A DNA stretch of 64,000 nt, taken from Compostibacillus humi. GTDB lineage: Bacteria > Bacillota > Bacilli > Bacillales > Amphibacillaceae. Under the pieces are notes generated by a model. It saw only the letters and a program-made list of their open reading frames with translations. It was not told the origin of the DNA and did not search any database. Within the stretch, counting starts at the first letter, position 1; the number at the start of each line of letters is the position of its first letter. Location of the stretch: assembly GCF_014637175.1 (NCBI RefSeq), contig NZ_BMEV01000002.1, positions 1 through 64,000 of the forward strand, given 5' to 3'. This document shows, piece after piece, positions 28,677 to 39,081 of the stretch. A program made the position numbers and the translations under genes.

Positions 28677-28694
28677 AAGCGATTTCATTCGCTT
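28677..28694 (-). terminator. Weak hairpin after udk
   Basis: AAGCGA (28677-28682) and TCGCTT (28689-28694) form a 6-bp stem followed on the minus strand by TTTTAT. It lies 70 bases after the udk stop and may end part of the udk transcript. The 10-mer AATCAATACT occurs twice between it and udk. Confidence 0.4.
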
Positions 28695-28764
28695 CCTTGC
28701 AGGAATTAAAAGATACTAATCAATACTATGGCAAACTTTCAAGAAATAATCAATACTTTTTGCC

Positions 28765-29394
28765 TTAATTATTTTTTCCCAAAACACTTTCAATTTTAGA
28801 AGCGATCATATCGATTGCTACTGCGTTTTCTCCGCCTTCCGGTATGATAACATCTGCAAACTTCTTTGTCGGTTCAACAAATTGTATATGGGAAGGCCTC
28901 ACCTTCTCCACATATTGCCGTATAACCGAATCCAAATTCCTTCCCCGTTCTTTCGTATCCCGTAAAATCCGGCGGATAATACGGATATCTGCATCCGTAT
29001 CAACAAACACTTTCATATCCATCATTGCAGTCAGTCGCGGTTCACCTAAGACTAAAATTCCTTCCACAATGATAACATCCTTCGGTTCCACCAGCACTGT
29101 TTCCTCCCGGCGGGTATGAACCGTGTAATCATATACTGGCCGGTAAATAGGCTGATAGTTGATTAATTGTTGAAGATGGGCGATAAGCAAATCGTTATCA
29201 AAAGCGGAAGGATGATCATAATTCGTCTTTAGCCGTTCTTCAAAGGAAAGATGGCTTTGGTCTTTATAATAATCATCCTGCTCCAACACTACAATACATT
29301 CACTGGAAATGCGCCGGCAGATGGATCGGGTCACCGACGTCTTGCCGCTGCCGCTGCCCCCGGCAACACCAATGACAACTGGTTTTCTTTTCAT
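28765..29394 (-). CDS. udk: Uridine kinase
   Basis: Udk phosphorylates uridine and cytidine in pyrimidine salvage. The 209-residue P-loop kinase has GGSGSGKTS at about 12-20, the QDDYYKD acceptor motif and the lid region [13 protein letters not shown]. The start codon ATG overlaps the stop of trmR (ATGA), so translation is coupled. In B. subtilis two peptidase-family genes, yrrN and yrrO, stand between trmR and udk; here nothing does. Confidence 0.97.
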   Translation of the reverse strand: MKRKPVVIGVAGGSGSGKTSVTRSICRRISSECIVVLEQDDYYKDQSHLSFEERLKTNYDHPSAFDNDLLIAHLQQLINYQPIYRPVYDYTVHTRREETVLVEPKDVIIVEGILVLGEPRLTAMMDMKVFVDTDADIRIIRRILRDTKERGRNLDSVIRQYVEKVRPSHIQFVEPTKKFADVIIPEGGENAVAIDMIASKIESVLGKNN

Positions 29395-30053
29395 GTTTCT
29401 ATTCCCTCTTCTCTTTCAATATGCTGGCTGACAGCAACCCCGTCACCGATAGGAAGTATGGAGGTGTGAAAGGATGGATGGGACATCACCCATTTATTAT
29501 ATTGCTTCAGTTTATTGACGAGATTTTTATATCTGGCTGGTACTGCTGCTCCCTCCAGCACAAAACCGCGAAATAACACATTGTCGCTGATAATAATTCC
29601 TTTCGGCGCCAATATAGGGGTCGCCAATTGGAAAAACTGCCGGTATTTCCCTTTTGCTGCATCAATGAAAATGACATCAAAAAGTCGTTCCTCCTTGGCA
29701 AGGCTTTCCATAATTTCTAAAGCATCGCCGGGAATGATTTCGATCTGCTCATTTTTTTGCAACCGTTCCACATTTTCTTTTGCCTGGACATACCGATTCT
29801 CATCTTTCTCAATCGTAACTATATGGCTTCCGGGAGAGGCAGCCGCCATGCGGAGTGCAGAATATCCGATTGCGGTCCCGATTTCTAAAATGTTTTTCGG
29901 TTCCTTCATTCGAATTAATTGCAATAGAAAATGCAAACTTTCTGTGTCCATTATCGGTATTCGTTCTTCTATTGCAGTTTTCTCCAGCTCCGCCACCCAC
30001 TGTTCTTTTGCGGGCAATAATGATTGGATATAATTGCTCCAATTTTCGTCCAT
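29391..30053 (-). CDS. trmR: tRNA 5-hydroxyuridine methyltransferase TrmR
   Basis: TrmR (YrrM) methylates 5-hydroxyuridine at the wobble position of tRNAs to 5-methoxyuridine. The 220-residue O-methyltransferase family protein has [14 protein letters not shown] as the SAM site, then IEKDE, and [11 protein letters not shown]. The ATG at 30053 follows GGGGG by five bases; an earlier in-frame ATG lies inside that site. It overlaps udk. The U32-peptidase-like genes that make 5-hydroxyuridine in B. subtilis (yrrN, yrrO) are missing between them. Confidence 0.92.
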   Translation of the reverse strand: MDENWSNYIQSLLPAKEQWVAELEKTAIEERIPIMDTESLHFLLQLIRMKEPKNILEIGTAIGYSALRMAAASPGSHIVTIEKDENRYVQAKENVERLQKNEQIEIIPGDALEIMESLAKEERLFDVIFIDAAKGKYRQFFQLATPILAPKGIIISDNVLFRGFVLEGAAVPARYKNLVNKLKQYNKWVMSHPSFHTSILPIGDGVAVSQHIEREEGIET

Positions 30054-30078
30054 GTTAACCCCCATTTCGTGTAAAAAC

Positions 30079-30111
30079 AAGGAAAATGTGATATTTCATC
30101 ACATTTCCCTT
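30079..30111 (-). terminator. Hairpin between mltG and trmR
   Basis: AAGGAAAATGTGAT (30079-30092) pairs with ATCACATTTCCCTT (30098-30111) with one mismatch, followed on the minus strand by a T-rich run. It begins at the mltG stop codon and probably ends much of that transcript. Confidence 0.7.
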
Positions 30112-31228
30112 ACTTTATATATCGTTTATGATTTTCCATATGTTCTTCATAAGTTTTCGCAAAATGAATATTTCCATCCTTATCATGCAGGAAATACAAA
30201 TAGTCTGATTCAGCCGGGTTCACTACTGCTTCGAGCGAACTTTTTGCAAAGTTGGCAATTGGCCCGACAGGCAATCCTTCGATATAGTACGTATTATAAG
30301 GCGACTCGGTTTCCGTATGTTCAATTAACGTTTTTTCCAAATGCATGCCAAGGGCGTAAGCTACCGTCGGATCTGTCTGCAGCGGCATGCCCTCTTCGAG
30401 TCGATTGTAAAATACTCCAGCTATTTGATCCCGCTGATCTTTATGGCCGGTTTCCTTTTCCACGATGGAAGCAAAGGTGATCGCTTCATGAATGGTAAGC
30501 CCCTTTTCGTCAATTGCTTCCATATAAGGGGTTACGACTAGTTCCGTTTGACGGAGCATTTCTTCCACAACCGATTGAATGGTCGGTGATTCTTCGTAGA
30601 AATCATAAGTAGCAGCAAATAAATAACCTTCTAAAGGAGTAATGATATCCTCATCCAAAATGTCCTCCGTCAAAATCGTCGGGAACATTTGCATTAACTG
30701 TCGGATGTACTCCTCATCATTTACGACTTCTAAAAATTCTTCTTTAGAAAACGGCAATACTTCAGCAAATCGTTCCGCTATTTGCTCGATGGTCAATCCT
30801 TCAGGAATGGTAACGGTATAAATCGGTTCCAGCAGAAGCTTGCCCGTTTGCAGGTTTTCGATAATTTCATCCAAATGCATCGATTTCGTAAATACATAGT
30901 TTCCGGCCTGGAAATCGGTTATATTATTTAATTTAATATAAAAGCGAAAAATTAAACCGTTTTTAATTACGCCATTTTCCTCTAAAATGTTAGCAATGGC
31001 TGATGCCGAAGAACCTAACGGAATTTCAACTTCAATTTGTTCCTCACTGTCCGGATCAACTGGTTCCAAGGCATTTTTTATGTATAAATAGCCAATTATG
31101 CCGCCAGATATCATCAAAATAGTTAACGCAAGGATAATAATAAAAACAATTTTGCGCACAATCTTCGCTTCTTCTCCTTGTTTTCTCAGATTGTTCATAA
31201 AGCTTGTTTTTCTATCGTCATTGGACAT
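30110..31228 (-). CDS. mltG: Endolytic murein transglycosylase MltG
   Basis: MltG cuts nascent peptidoglycan strands in the membrane and sets glycan length. The 372-residue protein has a cytoplasmic basic N-terminus, one membrane segment (about 27-50), a LysM-like part and the YceG catalytic domain with the glutamate in ASIVEKETGH and DPTVAYALG. The ATG at 31228 is preceded by GGGGG and AAAGG; the longer frame adds nine unlikely residues. It lies downstream of yrzB, and a hairpin follows the stop. Confidence 0.95.
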   Translation of the reverse strand: MSNDDRKTSFMNNLRKQGEEAKIVRKIVFIIILALTILMISGGIIGYLYIKNALEPVDPDSEEQIEVEIPLGSSASAIANILEENGVIKNGLIFRFYIKLNNITDFQAGNYVFTKSMHLDEIIENLQTGKLLLEPIYTVTIPEGLTIEQIAERFAEVLPFSKEEFLEVVNDEEYIRQLMQMFPTILTEDILDEDIITPLEGYLFAATYDFYEESPTIQSVVEEMLRQTELVVTPYMEAIDEKGLTIHEAITFASIVEKETGHKDQRDQIAGVFYNRLEEGMPLQTDPTVAYALGMHLEKTLIEHTETESPYNTYYIEGLPVGPIANFAKSSLEAVVNPAESDYLYFLHDKDGNIHFAKTYEEHMENHKRYIK

Positions 31229-31332
31229 CCTTTTTCCCCCTTTCACCGGGTTCATTATACTAAAAATAGTATGGACAATCCATTGTTTTTGTTGAAAAAT
31301 GTCAATATCATTGTCACCTGTTCATAAAAAGA

Positions 31333-31362
31333 TAAGCTGATGTCCACTTCGACATCAGCTTA
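31333..31362 (-). terminator. Terminator of yrzL-ruvX-yrzB
   Basis: A perfect 12-bp stem (TAAGCTGATGTC at 31333-31344, GACATCAGCTTA at 31351-31362) with a 6-base loop is followed on the minus strand by TCTTTTTAT. Confidence 0.85.
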
Positions 31363-31365
31363 AAT

Positions 31366-31650
31366 TTATGCATCTAATAAGTCTTCATCTGCCAAAGTAT
31401 TGAGCATCTCTTCAACCATATCCCATTCTTCATCAGATTCAATTGGAAAGAGAGAAAAGTCGTCTTTATCATTTGCTTCATATCGAAATGCATATAATTC
31501 CATTTCTTCGTCATTCAGCTGTTCTACAGGAACCATAGCTACATAGGACTGATTCGTCTGATCGATATGGAATGTAAAAAACACTTCAAATAAATGTTCA
31601 TCCCCGTTTTCATCGGGAACGATAATCCGTTCATGTTTATCAAATACCAC
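31366..31650 (-). CDS. yrzB: YrzB, DUF1292 protein
   Basis: The 94-residue acidic protein belongs to the UPF0473/DUF1292 family, conserved in Firmicutes beside ruvX; its function is unknown. It begins around an EHLFEVFFTF core and ends DEEWDMVEEMLNTL, typical of the family. The start is GTG, five bases after GAGGTG. It is the last gene of the yrzL-ruvX-yrzB operon and is followed at once by a terminator. Confidence 0.93.
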   Translation of the reverse strand: MVFDKHERIIVPDENGDEHLFEVFFTFHIDQTNQSYVAMVPVEQLNDEEMELYAFRYEANDKDDFSLFPIESDEEWDMVEEMLNTLADEDLLDA

Positions 31651-31663
31651 AATGTCACCTCAT

Positions 31664-32077
31664 TTATTGTTGGTCTAAATAACTTTGCAAAATGATGGCT
31701 GCCGCCATTTTGTCGATAACTTTTTTTCTCTTTTTGCGGCTGACGTCAGCCTCCAACAATATTCGCTCCGCAGCCATTGTCGATAGTCTTTCGTCCCAAA
31801 GTACGACAGGAATTTGAAAGGTCTTTTCGATGTGCTCCGCAAACTTTTTACTCGCTTCGCCGCGTTCGCCAATGGTGCCATTCATATTTTTTGGCAGACC
31901 AACAATAGCTTTTCCAATTCCATGTTCATTTATTATTTTTTTCAGCTCTTCATCGGCGGAATGAATGTTTCCTTCATCCCACTGAATCGTCTTCAATCCT
32001 TGGGCTGTCCATCCAAGGGCATCACTGATCGCCACACCAATTGTTTTTGAACCGACATCAAAGCCAATAATTTTCAT
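31664..32077 (-). CDS. ruvX: RuvX/YqgF, putative pre-16S rRNA nuclease
   Basis: The 137-residue RNase H-like protein is proposed to process the 16S rRNA 5' end and resembles Holliday-junction resolvases. It shows the catalytic aspartate in [21 protein letters not shown], and the late [11 protein letters not shown] motif with Asp/Glu residues. The ATG begins immediately after the yrzL stop codon, so the two are translationally linked. In B. subtilis it is called yrrK. Confidence 0.94.
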   Translation of the reverse strand: MKIIGFDVGSKTIGVAISDALGWTAQGLKTIQWDEGNIHSADEELKKIINEHGIGKAIVGLPKNMNGTIGERGEASKKFAEHIEKTFQIPVVLWDERLSTMAAERILLEADVSRKKRKKVIDKMAAAIILQSYLDQQ

Positions 32078-32350
32078 TTATCGCTCTCTCTTCTTATGCT
32101 GCTCTAGATAAAACTTTACCAATTCTTCAATTACTTCGTCCCGCTCCACTTTGCGGATCAGGTTCCTTGCATCGTTATATCTAGGGATGTATGCCGGATC
32201 TCCTGACAGTAAATAACCGACAATTTGGTTTATTGGATTATATCCTTTTTCCTGCAGCGCTTCATGTACGGTAAATAATATTTCTTTTAAATTCTGTTCA
32301 AATGGTTCTTCTGAAAAATTAAATTTCATCGTTTTATCCATCGAACTCAT
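32078..32350 (-). CDS. yrzL: YrzL, IreB family protein (UPF0297)
   Basis: The 90-residue protein belongs to the family of enterococcal IreB, a small phosphoprotein target of the Ser/Thr kinase IreK. It contains DKTMKFNF, the nearly invariant [20 protein letters not shown] and the helical [22 protein letters not shown] lies before the ATG. It heads the yrzL-ruvX-yrzB operon downstream of alaS. TATAAT on the minus strand at 32413-32418 may be its -10 box, with a weak -35. Confidence 0.95.
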   Translation of the reverse strand: MSSMDKTMKFNFSEEPFEQNLKEILFTVHEALQEKGYNPINQIVGYLLSGDPAYIPRYNDARNLIRKVERDEVIEELVKFYLEQHKKRER

Positions 32351-32466
32351 TTTGACACCCCGTTTCTTTAAACATCTGGTGCAGACCTTTCCACGATTGC
32401 TGTAATTATTACATTATAGTTTACCATGAATTTACAATTATTAATAGTACGGAAATTATCTATGCA

Positions 32467-35085
32467 TTATTCGTTTGCTTCGGCAATGAATGATTTTGTC
32501 TGTGCGAGAGCATCGGCAATTTTAGACGGATCTTTTCCGCCGGCTTGAGCCATGTCAGCTCGGCCGCCACCGCCGCCGCCGCAAATTTCGGCAGCTTGTT
32601 TAATAATCTTTCCTGCATGATATTTGTCTGTTAAATCCTTCGTAACCCCTGCTGCCAGCTGCACTTTGCCGTTAGTTTCTGCTGCCAATAAGATAATGCC
32701 CGACGAAATTTTCTGTTTTAGCTCATCGACCATTTTCCGGAGCTCATTCATATCTTTGACGGCAACTTTTTCAGCTACTACTGCAATATCCCCGATTTTT
32801 TCTGCTTGCTCCAGCAAGCTGGAAACTTGGGAATTTGCTAACTTAGCCCGCATCGACTCGTTTTCTTTCTGTAACTGTTTTAATTCTTGCTGCAAAGTTG
32901 TTAACCTTTCCAGCACTTTTCCTTCCGGAGCCTTTATCATTTGCGCCAACTGTTTGAGCAAGCGAACTTTATCCGCCAGCAGCTCAAAGGCAAATTTGCT
33001 CGTTGCTGCTTCAATTCTGCGGGTTCCTGCACCAATTCCGCTTTCCGATATGATCTTGAACAATCCGATTTCTGAGGTGTTATTTACATGGCAGCCGCCG
33101 CATAGTTCGATACTATAGTTGTCAATCTGAACGACCCGAACAATATCCCCGTATTTTTCGCCAAAGAGGGCCATTGCTCCCATTTCTTTCGCTTCTTCCA
33201 GCGGTTTATAGTCAATCTCCAATGATATTGCTTCCCATATTTTTTCATTGACGATTTGTTCAATTCTTTCCAGTTCTTCCATTGTAACCGGCTGAAAATG
33301 GGAAAAATCAAATCGCAATCGTTCTGGTGTAACAAGAGAACCGGCCTGATTGACATGATTACCGAGAACATCCTTTAACGCCTGATGCAGCAAGTGTGTT
33401 GCTGTATGGTTTTTGATGATGGAATTGCGGAATTCCGTATCGATCGCTGCTTGCACCAAATCTCCTGTCTGGAACGTGCCTTTTTCCATCACAACTCGAT
33501 GCAGGTGCTGACCTTTCGGTGATTTTTGCACATCTTTCACGTATGCCTTGGCGCTGTCTGTATAAATCCAGCCCCGGTCGGCAATCTGTCCTCCGCTTTC
33601 CGCGTAAAAAGGTGTTTCCTTTAAAAGCAAATATAGTTCCTTTTCATTATCTTCATCGTCAATGATGGCGGTAATCGTCGTTGACACTTCGAAGTTATCG
33701 TAACCGACGAATTCACTTTCTGCATCCAAATTGGCAAATTTCTCATCTTGTACTTGCATCGAATCAACTTTTTGCCTTGCCTTTCGCGCCCGTTCCCTTT
33801 GTTTCTCCATTTCCTTTTGAAATCCATTTTCATCAATGGTAAATCCTTCTTTTTCCACATATTCCTTCGTCAGTTCAATCGGAAATCCATACGTATCGTA
33901 TAGACGAAAAGCATGTTCTCCTGGAATGACCCTAGTGCCTTTTTTCCTTCCTTCTTCCAGAATATTTGTCAGCATTTGCAAACCTTCGTGTAACGTTTCA
34001 TGAAATTTTTCTTCCTCAGCTTTAATCATTTTAGCGATGAAATCTTTCTTCTCCAGCACTTCCGGGTAGAAATCTTTCATAATTGCACCGACGGTTTCCA
34101 CGAGTTCAAACATGAAAGGGCGATCGATGCCAATTTCTTTTGCGAAGCGGACGGCACGGCGAATTAATCTTCTTAACACATATCCCCGGCCTTCGTTTGA
34201 AGGCACAGCACCATCGCCGATGGCAAAGCTGACTGTACGAATATGATCCGCAATAACTTTATAGGCGGTATCCCCTTCTGTACTGCTCCCATACTTTTGG
34301 TTTGCCAGTTTTTCCGTTTCCTCAATGATTGGCATAAAGAGATCCGTTTCAAAATTTGTTGGCACATCTTGAAGTACAGATACAATCCGTTCCAAGCCCA
34401 TACCAGTATCAATATTTTTCTTTGGAAGCGGTGTATACGTATCGTCCGGATTATGATTAAATTGGGAGAAGACGAGATTCCATATTTCTAAGTAACGGCC
34501 ATTTTCACCGCCTGGATAGAGCTCCGGATCATCCGGGTTATTTCCATATTGTTCTCCCCGGTCGTAGAAAATTTCAGTGTTCGGTCCGCTTGGTCCTTCC
34601 CCGATGTCCCAGAAATTTTCTTCCAGACGAATAATTCTTTCCTTTGGCAATCCAATCGTATTTAGCCATATATCGTACGCCTCATCATCTTCCGGATGAA
34701 CTGTAACAGACAGCCGATCGGGATCTAGGCCGAGCCAGTTCTCATCAGTCAAAAATTCCCACGCCCATTCAATTGCTTCTTTTTTAAAATAATCCCCTAT
34801 GGAGAAATTCCCCAGCATTTCAAAAAACGTATGATGTCTTGCCGTATATCCGACATTTTCAATATCGTTCGTCCGGATGGATTTTTGGGCATTGACAATC
34901 CTTGGGTTTTCCGGAATTACCCGGCCATCGAAATATTTTTTCAATGTGGCCACTCCACTATTAATCCAAAGCAATGACGGGTCATCCACCGGAATTAACG
35001 ATGCGCTCGGTTCCACCCGATGGCCTTTTTCTTTAAAAAAGTCGATAAACATTTGTCGCACTTGAGCTGAAGACAGCTTTTTCAT
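32467..35085 (-). CDS. alaS: Alanyl-tRNA synthetase
   Basis: AlaRS charges tRNA-Ala. The 872-residue protein has the class II catalytic core with [13 protein letters not shown], an editing domain with zinc ligands in HTATHLLH and CGGCH that clears mis-charged Ser or Gly, a coiled-coil part and the C-Ala domain with CGGGGGG. GAGG precedes the ATG. It is controlled by a T-box leader with an alanine specifier and has a consensus vegetative promoter, so uncharged tRNA-Ala should raise its expression. Confidence 0.99.
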   Translation of the reverse strand: MKKLSSAQVRQMFIDFFKEKGHRVEPSASLIPVDDPSLLWINSGVATLKKYFDGRVIPENPRIVNAQKSIRTNDIENVGYTARHHTFFEMLGNFSIGDYFKKEAIEWAWEFLTDENWLGLDPDRLSVTVHPEDDEAYDIWLNTIGLPKERIIRLEENFWDIGEGPSGPNTEIFYDRGEQYGNNPDDPELYPGGENGRYLEIWNLVFSQFNHNPDDTYTPLPKKNIDTGMGLERIVSVLQDVPTNFETDLFMPIIEETEKLANQKYGSSTEGDTAYKVIADHIRTVSFAIGDGAVPSNEGRGYVLRRLIRRAVRFAKEIGIDRPFMFELVETVGAIMKDFYPEVLEKKDFIAKMIKAEEEKFHETLHEGLQMLTNILEEGRKKGTRVIPGEHAFRLYDTYGFPIELTKEYVEKEGFTIDENGFQKEMEKQRERARKARQKVDSMQVQDEKFANLDAESEFVGYDNFEVSTTITAIIDDEDNEKELYLLLKETPFYAESGGQIADRGWIYTDSAKAYVKDVQKSPKGQHLHRVVMEKGTFQTGDLVQAAIDTEFRNSIIKNHTATHLLHQALKDVLGNHVNQAGSLVTPERLRFDFSHFQPVTMEELERIEQIVNEKIWEAISLEIDYKPLEEAKEMGAMALFGEKYGDIVRVVQIDNYSIELCGGCHVNNTSEIGLFKIISESGIGAGTRRIEAATSKFAFELLADKVRLLKQLAQMIKAPEGKVLERLTTLQQELKQLQKENESMRAKLANSQVSSLLEQAEKIGDIAVVAEKVAVKDMNELRKMVDELKQKISSGIILLAAETNGKVQLAAGVTKDLTDKYHAGKIIKQAAEICGGGGGGRADMAQAGGKDPSKIADALAQTKSFIAEANE

Positions 35086-35126
35086 TTTATCTATTTCCTC
35101 CTTCGTGGATTAATTTTTTCCATTAA

Positions 35127-35369
35127 AAAAATCTCCTCTCTGCTTTCTGCAGGGACGAGATTTCATCGCGGTACCACCCTAATTATGAATGCTTCACATT
35201 CATCACTTCATTCGGATAACGGTCTGCAACCGGCGGGGATTAGCCGCACTCCAGTGTAGCTTCCATGATTTTCGTTTAGGATTTTTTCAGCCGAGAAATC
35301 CCTCTCTATAAAACGAAGGTTATCATGTACTCTTCACTTTCAGCGTGTTGAAATAATTCAATTTTACTG
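35127..35369 (-). promoter_or_regulatory. T-box riboswitch leader of alaS (Ala specifier)
   Basis: The minus-strand leader has an AGAGA element, GGCTG and GAAGCTACAC, whose GCT at 35258-35260 is an alanine codon in the specifier position. The T-box sequence AGGGTGGTACCGCG lies at 35167-35180. It precedes a terminator stem (about 35127-35164) that ends in TTTTTTT. Uncharged tRNA-Ala would pair with the T-box and favour readthrough into alaS. Confidence 0.95.
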
Positions 35370-35375
35370 GTTTCC

Positions 35376-35404
35376 AGTATAATGAAATTCAAAGAAATTG
35401 TCAA
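35376..35404 (-). promoter_or_regulatory. Vegetative promoter of alaS
   Basis: On the minus strand TTGACA (35399-35404) and TATACT (35376-35381) are 17 bases apart, an almost perfect consensus. The TGA stop of yrrI (35401-35403) lies inside the -35 hexamer. Confidence 0.92.
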
Positions 35405-36474
35405 TCATTGGCAGGAAGCGTCAAAAGATGATTTACGATTACCCGAATGACGGTTAGAACAGGTACGGCAAGGACCATTCCGGCAACCCCGAATAAATTG
35501 GAGCCGAGGATTAAAGCAAAGATAATTGCAGCCGGGTGAATCGCCACACTTTTGCCGACGATATACGGAGATAATAAATTTCCTTCGATAAGCTGGATAA
35601 TAAAAATTCCCAAGAGCAGGAAGAAAATAATCTGAATGGACTCCGTCGTGGAAAAAGTGATAATCGCAGCAGGAATGGCGCCAATAATCGGTCCAAAATA
35701 AGGAATAAGATTCGTTATAGCCATAATGACAGCGAGAAGTAAAGCATATTTTAATTTTAATAGCTTAAAAAATATGAGTGATGCTAAACCGACAAAAAGA
35801 CAAACGAGGAGCTGTCCTCTTATATATTTCCCTAGACTATCATCAATCGCATGGAGCACCATTACCGTTCGGTTGCGATACTTTTTGGGAATGAAGCGCT
35901 GAAAATATGCTTTCATTTTTTTAAAGTCTTTTAAAAAATAAAAGACGAGTACAGGAATAACGGTAAACATAACAATGGCATCGAAAATCCCGGTAAAACC
36001 GCCGATTAGGTTGGAAAGCAGTTCATCCAGGGAATGTTCAATCTGAAAAATTACTTCATCCATTTTATCGTGGACCGTTTCTGGCAGAAAAGAAGTATAT
36101 TCATATACGCTTAAAATCGTCCGGTTATACAAATCAGTGAAAATATGGAAATTTTCAACTAAATCTTGGACTTGATGAACAATTCTCGGATAAATACGGT
36201 AAATCAAATAGCCAATTCCGCCAAAAAACAAAGTATAAATGAAGAGAATGGCTATCCCCCGGTGAATATTCCACCGATGTAACTGTTCAATGACCGGGTA
36301 TAATAAATAGGCGATAACGGAAGCAATGATAAAAGGGGATAAAAGTTTCCACAGAAAAGAAAAAACGACCCCGTACACGGGGAAGGTCTTTACGAGTAAA
36401 TAAACAAATAAAAACAATAAAATTCCAGTAACTAAGCCATACAGGAAATTTAACCGCTTACTGTTCAAAAACAA
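35401..36474 (-). CDS. yrrI: YrrI, AI-2E family membrane protein
   Basis: The 357-residue product has about eight membrane segments and belongs to the AI-2E (PerM/TqsA) family. Members include Na+/H+ antiporters and possible autoinducer exporters; the substrate here is unknown. A region near 290-325 with NLLSPYIVGKSVAIHPAAI is typical. The start is TTG, preceded by GGGGG at seven bases. Its stop codon lies inside the alaS promoter. It follows yrzR and precedes alaS, as in B. subtilis. Confidence 0.88.
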   Translation of the reverse strand: MFLNSKRLNFLYGLVTGILLFLFVYLLVKTFPVYGVVFSFLWKLLSPFIIASVIAYLLYPVIEQLHRWNIHRGIAILFIYTLFFGGIGYLIYRIYPRIVHQVQDLVENFHIFTDLYNRTILSVYEYTSFLPETVHDKMDEVIFQIEHSLDELLSNLIGGFTGIFDAIVMFTVIPVLVFYFLKDFKKMKAYFQRFIPKKYRNRTVMVLHAIDDSLGKYIRGQLLVCLFVGLASLIFFKLLKLKYALLLAVIMAITNLIPYFGPIIGAIPAAIITFSTTESIQIIFFLLLGIFIIQLIEGNLLSPYIVGKSVAIHPAAIIFALILGSNLFGVAGMVLAVPVLTVIRVIVNHLLTLPAND

Positions 36475-36511
36475 CCTTCATCCCCCTTAAGCGAACGATT
36501 TTCAGGATGAA

Positions 36512-36703
36512 TTAATACAGCTTTCTTTCCTCTTCGCTAAATAAATCGTTCAGGGAGCTTAAACTTCCGTCCGCTTCTATTTGGTGCACCGCCAGTTCAT
36601 TATCAACGACGGTCATTTCGACAAAGCAATTCCAGCAATAATAGTTTTGGGCGCCGATTTTCCCAATATCTTTTCCGTTACAATTCGGGCATCTTAAAAT
36701 CAT
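36512..36703 (-). CDS. yrzR: YrzR-like small zinc-ribbon protein
   Basis: The 63-residue protein has two CxxC pairs, CPNC near the start and CWNC at about 24-27, forming a likely zinc ribbon, and a conserved C-terminus SSLNDLFSEEE. Its position between yrrI and recD2 and its sequence match B. subtilis YrzR; function unknown. An ATG three codons upstream is too close to AGAGGTG; the ATG at 36703 has six-base spacing. Confidence 0.85.
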   Translation of the reverse strand: MILRCPNCNGKDIGKIGAQNYYCWNCFVEMTVVDNELAVHQIEADGSLSSLNDLFSEEERKLY

Positions 36704-36768
36704 CCATTCCACCTCTTTAATCGAAACGTTACAACGTTCAGCTTGCCCGAATATGAAAAAAAATATAC

Positions 36769-39069
36769 CTATAAAAAATCGTATGGTGACAAGTCTTCTT
36801 CTCGTTTCCCGGAAATCGGCAAGATGTCCCCTAATTTTTCTTTCAACTGTTCTTCTAGTGTCGTATACCGTTTATTTGTATCCTCCCTTTCAATCCCCTT
36901 AAAAAAGGCTGATTTTTCGCCGCATATAATTAACGATTCTTTACTTCTCGTGATGGCGGTATAAAGAAGATTTTTACGAAGCATATGGTAATAGGAATGC
37001 AAAATCGGCAGAATGACGATGGGAAATTCGCTGCCCTGGGATTTGTGGATTGATATGCAATAGGCGTGCATCAAATTTTTATAGTCCTTTCGGTCATAAA
37101 CTACTTCTCTTTCATCAAAACGAACTACAATTTGTTCCCGCTTTTCCACATTTTCATTTTCCTTAAATACAGCGACAATTTCGCCAATATCGCCATTATA
37201 TATTCCATCTTCCGGCTGATTGACAAGCTGCAGCACTTTGTCGCCAACCCGATAGACGATGTCATTCAGTTTTACTTCCCTTTTTTTATTCGTCTTTGGA
37301 TTTATAAGCTGCTGCAAATGCCGGTTAATTTCGTGGATACCGGCTTGGGTTTTATACATCGGTGCCAGCACTTGAATTTCCTTTTTCACATCGATCCCTT
37401 TTTTCATCGCCTTTTGAAACACTTGCAGAATACAGTCAATCAGCTGTTCCTGCCGGCACGGAATAAAGCTGAAACCTTGATCCCTCTCTAATGAGGATTC
37501 GTTGCACTTGCCGTTTTTAATTTCATGGGCGATCTGGATAATTTTTGACCCTTCTTTTTGCCGGTATACTTCATTTAATTTTAATGAAGGAATCGATTGG
37601 CTGCTTAATAAATCGGCTAAAACTTGTCCAGGGCCGACAGACGGAAGCTGGTCTTCGTCACCGACAAGGAGAACTTGCATATCATTTGGAATTGCTTTAA
37701 ACAAGTGATTGGCCAGCCAAATATCAACCATTGAAAATTCATCAACAATCAGCAGTTTCCCTTTTAGCGGTTCGTGTTCATTCTTATCAAAACTGTCCGT
37801 GCCATTCCAGCCAAGCAAACGGTGAATTGTCATCGCGGGCAGTCCGGTGGATTCTGCCAGGCGTTTTGCCGCCCTCCCGGTAGGTGCGGCAAGCAGAAAG
37901 GGATTTTTGCTTTGCTTCCCTTCCTCTAACTCAATCTGATGCACTTTCCGGTATACTTGCAAAATTCCTTTAATGACCGTCGTTTTCCCCGTACCAGGAC
38001 CTCCGGTGAGAATCATCATTTTCGAATGAATCGCTTTTTGAATCGCCTCAAATTGTTCTCTACCGTAACTGATGACTTCTTGTTCCTCGATTTCTCCGAT
38101 CATTTTCATTAGTTCTGCCAGGGGAATTTCTACTTCCAATGGATGCTGCATTAATCTTTTCACATGGGAACTAAAGCCATCTTCTGCATAATAAAGCGAA
38201 GGCAAATAAATTTTTCCTTCTCGTATGATCACTTTCTTTTCCTTATCTAACTGTTCCAGTATGTCGATAAGCTTTTTTTCATCGCCAATTTGCAGCAAGT
38301 TCCCCATTTCCTGCAAACATTCCAGTATCGGCAAAAAGACATGACCATGTTGAACCGCCTGCTGGAGGACAAAAATACATCCGGCACCAATTCGGGTCGG
38401 GTGGTCAAAAGGAAGTCCATTTTTTACAGCGATTTCATCGGCAGTTTGAAATCCGAATCCTTCCACTTCAAAAACAATTTCGTACGGATCTTTTTCCAGT
38501 TTTTCAAGAGCTTCCATTTTATATTCCTGATAAATTTTCTGTGCCATTTTTAAGCCGATATGGTATTTTCCTAAATAAAGCACTACTTGGTCAAACCCTT
38601 GGTTCTCCCTTAGCTTTGCAATCAGTTTTTCTCCTGTCCCTTTTTTCAGTCCGGGAACCTTCTGCAAACAGTCAGGGTTTTCCATGATTTTTGTAATAGC
38701 GCCTTCACCTAATGTTTGGACAATTTTTTCCGCCGTTCTTTTTCCGATTCCCGGAAACAAATCACTGGATAAATAACCGATTAATCCAGCTGCTGTATCC
38801 GGAATATGTTGGTGATACTTTTCCACCCGATATTGCATCCCGTATTTGGCGTGGCGTTCCAGTTCACCGTAAAAATAATAGGTGATGTTTTCTTGCAATT
38901 TCGAAAAATATCCTTTGATGACGATCTCTTTCTCAGCGAAATCTTCTGTCGTTTCATCTATCCGAATTTTTGCAATGGAAAAATGTTCTGCTTCATCTGT
39001 ATAAATCATATAAAGCAAATTTCCCCGGATATATTTCTCCTGTTCCACTGAAGGCCGAACTTTTTCCAT
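36769..39069 (-). CDS. recD2: RecD2 ATP-dependent DNA helicase
   Basis: RecD2 is a 5'-3' superfamily 1B helicase of bacteria lacking RecBC, involved in replication-fork and repair functions. The 766-residue protein has an N-terminal helix-hairpin-helix region (LFPGIGKRTAEK, VPGLKKGTGE), Walker A GGPGTGKTT near 355, Walker B DEFSMVD, GDEDQLPSVG, and the C-terminal motif TAITRSKESL. AGTGAGG lies upstream of the ATG. It follows yrrB by 12 bases; B. subtilis calls it yrrC. Confidence 0.95.
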   Translation of the reverse strand: MEKVRPSVEQEKYIRGNLLYMIYTDEAEHFSIAKIRIDETTEDFAEKEIVIKGYFSKLQENITYYFYGELERHAKYGMQYRVEKYHQHIPDTAAGLIGYLSSDLFPGIGKRTAEKIVQTLGEGAITKIMENPDCLQKVPGLKKGTGEKLIAKLRENQGFDQVVLYLGKYHIGLKMAQKIYQEYKMEALEKLEKDPYEIVFEVEGFGFQTADEIAVKNGLPFDHPTRIGAGCIFVLQQAVQHGHVFLPILECLQEMGNLLQIGDEKKLIDILEQLDKEKKVIIREGKIYLPSLYYAEDGFSSHVKRLMQHPLEVEIPLAELMKMIGEIEEQEVISYGREQFEAIQKAIHSKMMILTGGPGTGKTTVIKGILQVYRKVHQIELEEGKQSKNPFLLAAPTGRAAKRLAESTGLPAMTIHRLLGWNGTDSFDKNEHEPLKGKLLIVDEFSMVDIWLANHLFKAIPNDMQVLLVGDEDQLPSVGPGQVLADLLSSQSIPSLKLNEVYRQKEGSKIIQIAHEIKNGKCNESSLERDQGFSFIPCRQEQLIDCILQVFQKAMKKGIDVKKEIQVLAPMYKTQAGIHEINRHLQQLINPKTNKKREVKLNDIVYRVGDKVLQLVNQPEDGIYNGDIGEIVAVFKENENVEKREQIVVRFDEREVVYDRKDYKNLMHAYCISIHKSQGSEFPIVILPILHSYYHMLRKNLLYTAITRSKESLIICGEKSAFFKGIEREDTNKRYTTLEEQLKEKLGDILPISGKREEDLSPYDFL

Positions 39070-39081
39070 AAAAATACCTCA

